Source: Puteibacter caeruleilacunae
GTDB taxonomy: Bacteria > Bacteroidota > Bacteroidia > Bacteroidales > Prolixibacteraceae
Assembly (NCBI GenBank): GCA_005217565.1
Contig: SJCO01000001.1
Span: 808,724-872,723 of the forward strand
Length of the DNA stretch: 64,000 nt
Reading direction: 5' to 3'
Part shown: piece by piece, positions 7,290 to 15,289 of the stretch
How the letters are laid out: the number at the start of each line of letters is the position of its first letter
Numbering within the stretch: the stretch's first letter is position 1
Notes under the pieces: generated by a model
Database searches by the model: none
The model's input: the letters and a program-made list of their open reading frames with translations, nothing else
Told to the model about the DNA's origin: nothing
Translations under genes and position numbers: made by a program

Positions 7290-8741
7290 ATGTCTGGAAA
7301 GTCAAGTCTACTTATTGCTGGATTAACCATGTTGGGAAGTGTAAGCGTAATGGCGGTTGAGCGTCCCAATATCGTATTTATTTTAACTGATGATCAAGCT
7401 ACATGGTCGATGACCAATAGCAATGAAATAGCAGGACCATTAACTCCGCATATGGATCAATTGGCCAAAGAATCACTCCAATTTACAAGGTGCTACACCA
7501 ACTCTCCGGTATGCAGTCCGTCGAGGGCGTCATTAATCACAGGGAAATATCCTACAGAAGTGGGAGTGACCGAGTATATATCGCGCGATAATGGACTGAA
7601 TGCTGACGAGCTTACGTGGGTGAGTGTATTGAAAGATGCAGGGTATCGCACTGCCTTGGTGGGGAAATGGCATTTGGGAGATTTGGAGAAACATCATCCA
7701 ACTCACTTCGGATATGATCAGTTCTATGGTTTCCAAGGAGGAGGCAATACTGCCAAAGATCCTAGACTGGAGGTAGATGGAAAAGTGCAGAAAGTGAAAG
7801 GGTATACCGTTGAATTGTTGACCAATAAAGCGATTGAATATTTAGAAGAATTTAAGTCCCACTCAGCAGCGCCATTTGTTTTAAGTCTTCATTACCGTGC
7901 CCCTCATGGTCCGTTTACTCCTGTTGATGAGACATCGCATGAATTGCATGCTGATAAAAAGCATCCACTGCCAGAATATCCAGGATTGAAGCAGGTGATA
8001 CGCAAAGGCAAAATGACCGATTTGATTCGTCAGTATCATGAGTTAGTAACCCACTTAGATACCAATATTGGAAGAGTCTTAAGGAAGCTGGATGAGCTCG
8101 AATTAAAGGAAAATACAGTGGTTGTGTTTACCTCTGATAATGGCTATAATATTGGGCATCATGGAATCTGGGGAAAAGGAAATGGTGATTGGTTGAGTGA
8201 TTTGCCTCGGTCGGTGTTGCACCCTAATTTGAAGTTTGTAGAATATGCCAAGCTGCCTAATATGTGGAAGACATCAGCCAGGGTGCCTTTGTATGTGAGA
8301 TGGCCCGGACATGTAAAGGCTGGTGTTACAAATGATAAGCTGGTGGAGTTTATCGATTTTTTCCCAACGATTTGTGAGATGGCTAAGGTGGATGTGCCAA
8401 AGGATGTAACGTTGTTGGGGAAAAACTTCCTGGAAGAAGCAAAGGAGACTGATGCGGTATGTATGCAGCATGATGTTCAGAATAGGTATGTGATGCGTGG
8501 AGTGGTTACTGATAAGTGGAGTTATGGCTTCTGCTTGTCGCATCAGTTTGGGTATCTGTATGACTTGACAAAGGATCCGGATGAGAAACACAACTTGTTT
8601 ATGAGTGAAGGATACGAGGAGGTGAAACGAGAAATGGATGAGCTGCTGAAGACAAGAATGATGCAGATTAATGATCCGGCCTATGGTGACGGGGAATATC
8701 CTGTATTGAATGCGAGAAAGAAGTTGCCGGAGTTTGAATGA
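7290..8741 (+). CDS. Secreted sulfatase (S1 family, formylglycine type), sulfatase 1
   Basis: The 483-residue enzyme hydrolyses sulfate esters, here presumably from a glycan. The sulfatase signature CSPSR gives Cys75 as the residue converted to formylglycine; the metal-binding TDD near the N terminus, KWHLG and the SDNG motif in FTSDNGY are all present. A signal peptide ending near SVMA sends it to the periplasm. The start is set at ATG 7290. The frame is open from TTG 7254, but that overlaps the predicted -7 element; GTG 7275 is a possible alternative. Activity needs a formylglycine-generating enzyme encoded elsewhere. It is the first gene of the PUL and may be co-transcribed with the large protein that follows. 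Confidence 0.93.
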   Translation: MSGKSSLLIAGLTMLGSVSVMAVERPNIVFILTDDQATWSMTNSNEIAGPLTPHMDQLAKESLQFTRCYTNSPVCSPSRASLITGKYPTEVGVTEYISRDNGLNADELTWVSVLKDAGYRTALVGKWHLGDLEKHHPTHFGYDQFYGFQGGGNTAKDPRLEVDGKVQKVKGYTVELLTNKAIEYLEEFKSHSAAPFVLSLHYRAPHGPFTPVDETSHELHADKKHPLPEYPGLKQVIRKGKMTDLIRQYHELVTHLDTNIGRVLRKLDELELKENTVVVFTSDNGYNIGHHGIWGKGNGDWLSDLPRSVLHPNLKFVEYAKLPNMWKTSARVPLYVRWPGHVKAGVTNDKLVEFIDFFPTICEMAKVDVPKDVTLLGKNFLEEAKETDAVCMQHDVQNRYVMRGVVTDKWSYGFCLSHQFGYLYDLTKDPDEKHNLFMSEGYEEVKREMDELLKTRMMQINDPAYGDGEYPVLNARKKLPEFE

Positions 8742-8752
8742 CGGTAAAAGGT

Positions 8753-8780
8753 GAACGGTGGACGGTTGACGGTTGGACGG
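8753..8780. repeat. Degenerate ACGGTTG tandem repeat
   Basis: Four imperfect copies of a 7-9 base unit (ACGGTG, GACGGTTG, ACGGTTG, GACGG) follow each other shortly after the sulfatase stop codon, with one more ACGGT just before and one just after. The 235-bp gap to the next gene holds nothing else I can name; its second half (8860-8934) is richer in GC than its surroundings. Confidence 0.55.
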
Positions 8781-8976
8781 AAAAACGGTGAGATGGTGAG
8801 GAAAGAGCAAAGGCACTGGGTATGGCTCCATGGGGAAAGAGTCCGGTTCATTGGGTAACACGCTTACTGATCCTTAGGAGGCTGCAAGGTGATTTTTAGG
8901 ACGAGCACCTGTCAACGTCGCCAGGCCAAACAGTGTGTGTATTACAATTAATAACAAACAAACTAAAATCAATAGA

Positions 8977-11900
8977 ATGCTTAATTACATTAGAATAGGA
9001 GTATTGTTAATGTTGATGGGATTGACGGTAGGAACGTTAATTGCGCAACCGACAGTATATCCTTATTTTCATCAGGTTGAGGACTATCCGGAGTATTATT
9101 TGCGGGAGGCACCACCAACATCGCGACTGACATTTAACAATCAAATGGAGATCAAAGGTGGTGGTCTGGGGATGGATTATAAGAATCCATTGTTTAAAGG
9201 TCGCGTGATGCGTATTGAAGAGGGGACTTTTGCCAGGGAAAATAGCTTTGAAAAGAATGAAAAGCTAATGCAGGAGGCTGTGCATAATGGCTATTTTCTT
9301 CGCTTGGCAGGATTTAAAATATTCAGGGTAAAAGGTCTCGACTATCAGAATTATAATCAATTGGTGGAAACCGATGATTCTTATTCTTCCGTGACAAGAA
9401 AATTATCAGGACTGTGGAAGGAACGATACTTAGGTATGCAGTTTGGCGAGTCGGACATGTCGTATGTGAATCTTTCACATGCTCATATATTTCCATTTTC
9501 AAGAACCCGAAAAGGACAAACCATTGATTTTATGGACCATTATCAATGGTATAGTTTTCAGACAGGTAACCAGGTGATGGCTCATTTGAATGGTGCTTTA
9601 TGGCAATATATTGGTCGCGATGCAGCAACCACCTCGTTGGGAGCACAGTGCTTTTACCGGTCAAGTATCAATCCTCGTGTGCACTATGCATTCTTCAGGG
9701 GGATGGGAAAACAATACGGACTGCTTTGGCAGGGTGCCAATTCGGGTAACCCCAATTGGTATTCAGATAAATACCGAGCACATCTGAAAGATCGTATACT
9801 TGAAGCTGGGGCTTCGTTAGAGCCAGCTCCTAATGGGAAATACAATATTCAAGAGCCAGGCGGAAGAGATCGACGGAAATATTTTACGGGAGAGAAGACT
9901 TCGGGTAATACCATTGGAACAATGAGAAACGTGCTGTATACCATGTATATGTGGAACGGTTTGTTTATGGATTATGAGATGGGAGCCATGCGGGCAGTCT
10001 ACAAAGAAGCCCCACAACTGTCGCCTACAGGTATCATGTTTAATCGTTTCCTTGAGTTTCAGGAAAAGTATGGTAATCCTGGTGTGATGCAATCACCAAT
10101 TGGTTTGCTTACCGACTATTATTCAGGGTGGCGAGTGCCTGAGGTTGGAAAAGAAGGGACTAAAAAAGGTCTGGGAATGCATACATGGACAACCTTACCT
10201 TATGAAGCTGGGGATTACCTGTTGCTGAATATTTTCAATGTACTTTATCCAGGGCATCTGAATACCTCTTTACATCGCAGTCTTCGTTACTTTTTGCCCG
10301 ATACACCTTATGGTGATGCCGCAGATGTACTTACACACGATGTGCGCCCCGAGATTCTTGGTCGCTATGGTGTTGTTGTGGCTGCTCATGAATTGAATAA
10401 TGATACGCAGTACCTTAAAGATAAGGTGACTAAGTATATCGAAAATGGTGGCCATTTTGTGGTAACGGCAAAGAATGTAGCTCACTTATGGGCAGAGTAT
10501 GGTGTAGATTTCGATTGTAAGATACCAGGAGGTACAGCAGTAATGCTTGGGCATCAAAAGCAACTAACGGAAAAGAATGCATTCATACTTTACAAAATGA
10601 AGCATGTGCCAGAGCAAGCGAAAGTCGTTGCTCAGGTGGATGGAAAGCCCTTGGTGTATGAAATGCCTATGGGTAAAGGAAAGGTGACTATTGTAATGAG
10701 TGAATTTGGTTTAAATAGTGATGAGTTAGACTATCAATGGCCTGCAACCAAAGAGATCAAGAAATATAGAGCAGGAGGTGAGTCTGCATTTATTGAAACA
10801 CTCGATAAAGAGGAAATACTAACCTATCCGTACATGATCACAGCACATTATCAATGGGTGCTTGATCAGGCCTTTAAGTCCACACAGCTATTTACTGTAG
10901 GAGATGGCTTGTCGTATATCGTCAACCGGAAAGGTGATGGAGAATATGTGATTGGAATTTTTAACGATTCTCTTGAACCTAAGTCGTTTGATATTAAGTC
11001 AAAGATTGGCGAGATAGAACAAATTAAAGAGTGGGAATTGCTCGATCAGGAACTAAAAAATGAAGATCGTTTTTTCCCCGAACTTATGGGGAAAAAACCT
11101 ACCAGCGTCCATCAGACCGAGAAGCGTATTGATGATCAGAATAATTCCCCAGAAGGTATACTAGATACCGATAACCAAATCAGTGGTTCGAATGTGAGGA
11201 TCTTTCAAGTAAGGCTAAAAGAAGAGCGCGTAAAGCTGCTTGATAAGGCATTGCCCAAGCCTCAGCCACAGAGTTGCTTTGTACAGGTTGATCGTATGGA
11301 TAAAATTGTTGAGGTTATCGATCAATGGCCAATGTTTGTTCAGCATTGCTCGGGATTTGTTGTGCCTGATAAAGTCTTATTAGATACTGAGAATCATTAT
11401 CTGAAAGAGGTGACACGATTATTTGATCGAAACAAGATAAGAATGGTTGTCGATCTGTCAGCTGTTGGTAAAGAAGATCAGAAAGCATTGAAGCAGAAGC
11501 TTGAGATTGTAAAGCAAATCAAAGAGTATATCGGTAATGCAAATGAGGTAAAAGCAACAGTGAAAGGTTGTGGTTTGAAGGCTTTAAATGAAGAAAGAAT
11601 TTCTGTCTATCGAGGGGATTATAACTGCTTTGATGACCTGTATGCAGAGATGGTTGGCAAAAAGAAAACACAACAGTCAGGATCAGATCCTCATGATGGG
11701 ATGGTAACAGATGAGAATAAAAAACGCTTTATCACCATCAGGAAAGGGATTCGGGATATTGAAAATGCAGTCTCGAAGATTGACGATTTCTTTAACCATT
11801 TTGGAGGTATTGTGATCGACTCAAGATATTTGTACAATGCAACAAATAGTCATCTGCAAAAGGATCTGGAATATATAAAACGTACTAAGCTGGAGGTGAT

Positions 11901-12486
11901 TGTTGATTTTAGCTCAGAGATGCAAGGGTATAAAGGCATAACCTTTGTACCACAGCAGACCTATCAATATCAGTGGGGAAAGAATTACTTAAAAGATGTA
12001 TTCGTGAAAATGGAAATGCTGGGATTGAATGATGCATTTATTTTACCTGCCCGATTTAAGGGAAGTAAGCTGACTAAAGATAAGAATGTCATCTTGAAAG
12101 AGGGGATTAAGCTATGTGCAAAGTTGGCAGAGGAACGTGGTGTTGATCTGCATTGGCGAAATTCTGGTCGTCTGGATTATCGTGGAATGCAAGAAGTGCT
12201 GGCAGATTTAAACCTAAAGAACTGTCACCCGTTATTGTCGACCATTACACGCGACGGAGTGCAAGGTAATTTTGTCGGGGATGGCAATGTCGACTATATT
12301 TTGCTTGGTCGTTCAAGTGAAGCGTATCGTAATAATGTGATTTTTCCTATCAGCTCTAATGTAGGAACCATGCCATCGTTAGATAAGCTGAAGCAAACTG
12401 ATAAGGTAATTGTGCTGGATGCAGAGTATATCTCAGCAGACGAAATATCGAAAGACTTATCGCTATTGAAAGTGATCGATAAATAA
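8977..12486 (+). CDS. Large uncharacterised secreted PUL protein, possible glycoside hydrolase
   Basis: This 1169-residue protein has a signal peptide ending near LIAQ and no lipobox. Residues 30-450 look like a glycoside-hydrolase-type barrel: the block RGMGKQYGLLWQGANSG resembles catalytic-side segments of several clan GH-A-like families, and MDYEMGAM supplies a candidate acid. Residues about 460-520 (YGVVVAAHEL, YIENGGHFVVTAKN) resemble the glutamine-amidotransferase-like domain of some GH42 enzymes. A beta domain (YIVNRKGDGEYVIGIFND) follows. The C-terminal 400 residues contain two similar segments (FVQHCSGFVV with RMVVDLSA; FFNHFGGIVI with LEVIVDFSS), an internal duplication. I cannot assign a family. 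ATG 8977 is chosen over GTG 8935 because the signal peptide starts there. It sits between a sulfatase and a GH95 enzyme. Confidence 0.75.
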   Translation: MLNYIRIGVLLMLMGLTVGTLIAQPTVYPYFHQVEDYPEYYLREAPPTSRLTFNNQMEIKGGGLGMDYKNPLFKGRVMRIEEGTFARENSFEKNEKLMQEAVHNGYFLRLAGFKIFRVKGLDYQNYNQLVETDDSYSSVTRKLSGLWKERYLGMQFGESDMSYVNLSHAHIFPFSRTRKGQTIDFMDHYQWYSFQTGNQVMAHLNGALWQYIGRDAATTSLGAQCFYRSSINPRVHYAFFRGMGKQYGLLWQGANSGNPNWYSDKYRAHLKDRILEAGASLEPAPNGKYNIQEPGGRDRRKYFTGEKTSGNTIGTMRNVLYTMYMWNGLFMDYEMGAMRAVYKEAPQLSPTGIMFNRFLEFQEKYGNPGVMQSPIGLLTDYYSGWRVPEVGKEGTKKGLGMHTWTTLPYEAGDYLLLNIFNVLYPGHLNTSLHRSLRYFLPDTPYGDAADVLTHDVRPEILGRYGVVVAAHELNNDTQYLKDKVTKYIENGGHFVVTAKNVAHLWAEYGVDFDCKIPGGTAVMLGHQKQLTEKNAFILYKMKHVPEQAKVVAQVDGKPLVYEMPMGKGKVTIVMSEFGLNSDELDYQWPATKEIKKYRAGGESAFIETLDKEEILTYPYMITAHYQWVLDQAFKSTQLFTVGDGLSYIVNRKGDGEYVIGIFNDSLEPKSFDIKSKIGEIEQIKEWELLDQELKNEDRFFPELMGKKPTSVHQTEKRIDDQNNSPEGILDTDNQISGSNVRIFQVRLKEERVKLLDKALPKPQPQSCFVQVDRMDKIVEVIDQWPMFVQHCSGFVVPDKVLLDTENHYLKEVTRLFDRNKIRMVVDLSAVGKEDQKALKQKLEIVKQIKEYIGNANEVKATVKGCGLKALNEERISVYRGDYNCFDDLYAEMVGKKKTQQSGSDPHDGMVTDENKKRFITIRKGIRDIENAVSKIDDFFNHFGGIVIDSRYLYNATNSHLQKDLEYIKRTKLEVIVDFSSEMQGYKGITFVPQQTYQYQWGKNYLKDVFVKMEMLGLNDAFILPARFKGSKLTKDKNVILKEGIKLCAKLAEERGVDLHWRNSGRLDYRGMQEVLADLNLKNCHPLLSTITRDGVQGNFVGDGNVDYILLGRSSEAYRNNVIFPISSNVGTMPSLDKLKQTDKVIVLDAEYISADEISKDLSLLKVIDK

Positions 12487-12494
12487 GCAGGTTC

Positions 12495-12573
12495 AGAGGG
12501 GTGATTTGCTAATTACCCCTCTAATATATGCGAAATTCCCCCCTTATAACCTGCCCGACAAACCATAGATTTG
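12495..12573 (+). promoter_or_regulatory. PUL operator/promoter site 2 (GH95 gene)
   Basis: The first half-site AATTACCCCT begins at 12511 (first C 12516) and the second, AAATTCCCCCC, has its first C at 12538, 22 bp later. A perfect -7 TAGATTTG lies at 12566-12573, 50 bp after the first C. There is no good -33 element, as expected for an activator-dependent promoter. The first half-site is also the right arm of a stem AGAGGGGT/ACCCCTCT (12495-12522) without a T run, which could instead be a weak terminator. The start of transcription would be near 12580. Confidence 0.6.
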
Positions 12574-12600
12574 AGATCTATAATTGAAAAAAGAGCTCAA

Positions 12601-15066
12601 ATGAGGTGGATTAAAATCTGTTTACTGTGTGTTGTTGTTATCTATCTTAATGGATGTACCAAAAAGCAAGCGGAACTGAAGCTTTGGTATAACAGTCCTG
12701 CTAAGGAATGGTACCTTGAGGCGTTGCCTATTGGTAATGGAAAACTTGCTGCACTTATCAAGGGAGATGTTCATGAAGAACGTATTGTGATCAATGAGGA
12801 AACACTCTTTGCCGGAGGACCCGGAGAGTATGACGATTACAATGGAGGAAATCGTAAGGATGCTTCGAAATACTTACCAGAGGTACAGAAACTACTAAGA
12901 GAAGGAAAGCATGAAGAAGCTGATGCCTTGTTAAAGGCTCAGCTATTGAGTAAGCTGCGAGGGCGTACACCTAAACGCTCCACAAAAGTAAGTGCTAATA
13001 TTCCACCAGTTCGATCATACGGTGATGGAAAGTATAAGCATCCGGGGTATGGGTGTTATCAGCCTTGTACCGATTTAGTTGTTACCACACAAGGATCAGG
13101 AGACGTTGAAGATTATCGTCGTGAACTAGACCTAAGAGAAGGGATGGTTCACATCAGTTATAAGCAGGGAGATACCGAGTTTAAGCGGTCTGCTTTTGCC
13201 TCCTATCCTGATAATCTACTAGTATTTCATTTTGAAAATGATGCTGATGAAGGAGTCGATTATGCCCTTCACCTGGAAACGTTACAAGTGCAAGATACCA
13301 TCATGTATTCCGATCGGGACGGACTAATCCTGAATGGGCACTTAGAGAATAATGGCATGGAGTTTCAGGTTGCATTAAAGATAGATACTGATGCCGACAA
13401 GGTGGGATTTGACAACGGAAAAGTAAAACTATCGCAAGCTTCATACATTGATATATTCCTAACGGCTTGTTCTGATTACCTGCCAGTGTATCCGCATTAT
13501 AGGGGGCGTAACTATGTTATGCATAACAGAAAGCGATTGGCATTAAAAGATAAAGGAAATTTCAGGCATATTTATAATCACCATTGGAAAGATTATCAGA
13601 AGCTTTTTAGTCGCGTTGAACTAAATTTAGGGGAAGATCAATATGCAGCTATTCCAACTGATCAGCGACTACTAGCCTATGGTAAAGGAGAGCAGGATAA
13701 TGCATTGGAAGCACTGTATTTTCAGTATGGAAGATATCTGTTAATGAGTAGTTCCAGAGAAACATCATTACCTGCTAATCTTCAGGGGAAATGGAATGTT
13801 CAAATGGATCCACAATGGGCGTGTGATTATCATTTCAATATTAATGTACAGATGAATTACTGGCCTGCCGAAATGACCAATTTGTCGGAATCGCACATGG
13901 CTTTCCTAAATTACATAGAAAGTCTAGTAGAACCAGGACGAAAGTCTGCCGCTGATTATTTTGGAGCAGTAGGATGGACTGTTTCTACCATGAATGTTCC
14001 CTTTGGATATACGGGGAATGGATGGGGCACCTGGGGGTACTTTCCTGCAGGAGGAGCATGGGCTTGTCGCCATTTGTGGGAGCATTATCAATATACTCAG
14101 GATCTGGAATTCTTAAAGCAAAAGGCCTATCCGGTGATAAAAGAAGCTGCTCGTTTTTGGTTGAGTTATCTAACCGAAGATGAGGATGGTTATTTAGTAT
14201 CGTCACCGTCCTATTCACCAGAGCATGGCGGGATATCCACTGGTGCATCAATGGATCAACAGATTGTATGGGATCTGTTCTCCAATATTGTGGAGTTTGG
14301 GAAGATAACAGGACAAGACAGTAAATTCATAAAGCGTATTGCTGAGGCAAGGGAGCGATTACTTCAACCGAAAGTAGGGCGACTGGGACAGTTGCAGGAG
14401 TGGAAGGAAGATCGTGACGATCCCAATGATCATCACCGACATGTATCTCACTTGTATGCGTTGTATCCAGGGAATCAGATTCAGGTAGCCAAGACTCCAA
14501 AGTTGGCCAAGGCCGCCCGTAAGAGTCTTGAGTTGCGCGGTAATGGAGGAACAGGGTGGTCGCTTGCATGGAAGATGAATTTCTGGGCAAGATTAATGGA
14601 TGCCGATCAGGCTTATGGATGTCTGAGAAAATTACTTACTCCTTGTAGCAGTCACAATCATGATGGCTTTAAAATAGCCGGCGGAACTTATCCGAACTTA
14701 CTATGTGCTCATCCTCCATTTCAGCTTGATGGTAACATGGGCGGAACAGCAGGAATAGCTGAGATGCTCATACAAAGTCATAATGGCGAAATTGTGCTTT
14801 TACCAGCAGTGCCAGATGCATGGAAAGATGGTGAAATAAAGGGATTTGTAGCGCGTGGAGGTTTTGTTGTGGATATGACGTGGAGCAATAAAGCAGTTAA
14901 AGAACTAACTATTTACTCCAAAGCAGGAGGTGTTTGCACTATTGCAACCAATAATCAGATTGCACCAAAAGGTAATAACATGAATTGTAAGATCAATCAA
15001 GAGAAAAATACCCTTGAAATTGAAACCCATAAGGGGGAGAGTTATCAATTCAGGGGGGTGAATTAG
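12601..15066 (+). CDS. GH95 alpha-L-fucosidase (or alpha-L-galactosidase) lipoprotein
   Basis: The 821-residue enzyme removes terminal alpha-1,2-linked L-fucose, or L-galactose in some family members. The family blocks are clear: LPIGNGKLAALI with INEETLFAGGP at the N terminus, NINVQMNYWPAE, HRHVSHLYALYPG, GGTGWSLAWKMNFWARL and FQLDGNMGGTAG. By comparison with the characterised AfcA enzyme, catalytic residues are Asn413, Asn415, Glu541 (in SPEHG) and Asp710. A lipobox (LNGC, Cys19) marks it as a lipoprotein, probably on the outer membrane. ATG 12601 is chosen because the upstream TTG at 12571 overlaps the predicted -7 element and this ATG starts a good signal peptide. SusC follows. Confidence 0.93.
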   Translation: MRWIKICLLCVVVIYLNGCTKKQAELKLWYNSPAKEWYLEALPIGNGKLAALIKGDVHEERIVINEETLFAGGPGEYDDYNGGNRKDASKYLPEVQKLLREGKHEEADALLKAQLLSKLRGRTPKRSTKVSANIPPVRSYGDGKYKHPGYGCYQPCTDLVVTTQGSGDVEDYRRELDLREGMVHISYKQGDTEFKRSAFASYPDNLLVFHFENDADEGVDYALHLETLQVQDTIMYSDRDGLILNGHLENNGMEFQVALKIDTDADKVGFDNGKVKLSQASYIDIFLTACSDYLPVYPHYRGRNYVMHNRKRLALKDKGNFRHIYNHHWKDYQKLFSRVELNLGEDQYAAIPTDQRLLAYGKGEQDNALEALYFQYGRYLLMSSSRETSLPANLQGKWNVQMDPQWACDYHFNINVQMNYWPAEMTNLSESHMAFLNYIESLVEPGRKSAADYFGAVGWTVSTMNVPFGYTGNGWGTWGYFPAGGAWACRHLWEHYQYTQDLEFLKQKAYPVIKEAARFWLSYLTEDEDGYLVSSPSYSPEHGGISTGASMDQQIVWDLFSNIVEFGKITGQDSKFIKRIAEARERLLQPKVGRLGQLQEWKEDRDDPNDHHRHVSHLYALYPGNQIQVAKTPKLAKAARKSLELRGNGGTGWSLAWKMNFWARLMDADQAYGCLRKLLTPCSSHNHDGFKIAGGTYPNLLCAHPPFQLDGNMGGTAGIAEMLIQSHNGEIVLLPAVPDAWKDGEIKGFVARGGFVVDMTWSNKAVKELTIYSKAGGVCTIATNNQIAPKGNNMNCKINQEKNTLEIETHKGESYQFRGVN

Positions 15067-15112
15067 TAATGATCAGTTTGAAATAGTGTGATGTGTAAAT
15101 GATTGAAAAACA

Positions 15113-15189
15113 GGGGCGGAAATATTGATTTACCCCCTTAAAAATAAGAATAACCCCGCCCGATAGATTATTTGATGACCGTAAGTTTG
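15113..15189 (+). promoter_or_regulatory. PUL operator/promoter site 3 (SusC-1/SusD-1)
   Basis: The core TATTGATTTACCCCCTT lies at 15123-15139 (first C 15133) and is identical to site 1. A second half-site, TAACCCCGCCC, has its first C at 15154, 21 bp later. A perfect -7 TAAGTTTG sits at 15182-15189, 49 bp after the first C. No -33 TTG is at the right distance. The 5' leader before SusC would be about 95 nt. Confidence 0.62.
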
Positions 15190-15289
15190 TACTGAGGGGA
15201 GGCCCCAAAAGGTCTTTAAATCACAAAATCTAGTATCAAATAATCTTTTAACAGAATAAAAAAACCGATAGCAATTAAACTTAAAATTT

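Noticed and set aside
8274-8861. 195-codon reading frame on the minus strand across the end of sulfatase 1
   Set aside because: It is antisense to a well-supported sulfatase and has no recognisable domain; its composition reflects the gene opposite.
12495-12522. The G-run/C-run stems at sites 2, 3 and 5 read as terminators only
   Set aside because: They have no T run. They also do not explain the constant distance to the -7 elements or site 4, which lacks the G-run. A double role at sites 2 and 5 remains possible.
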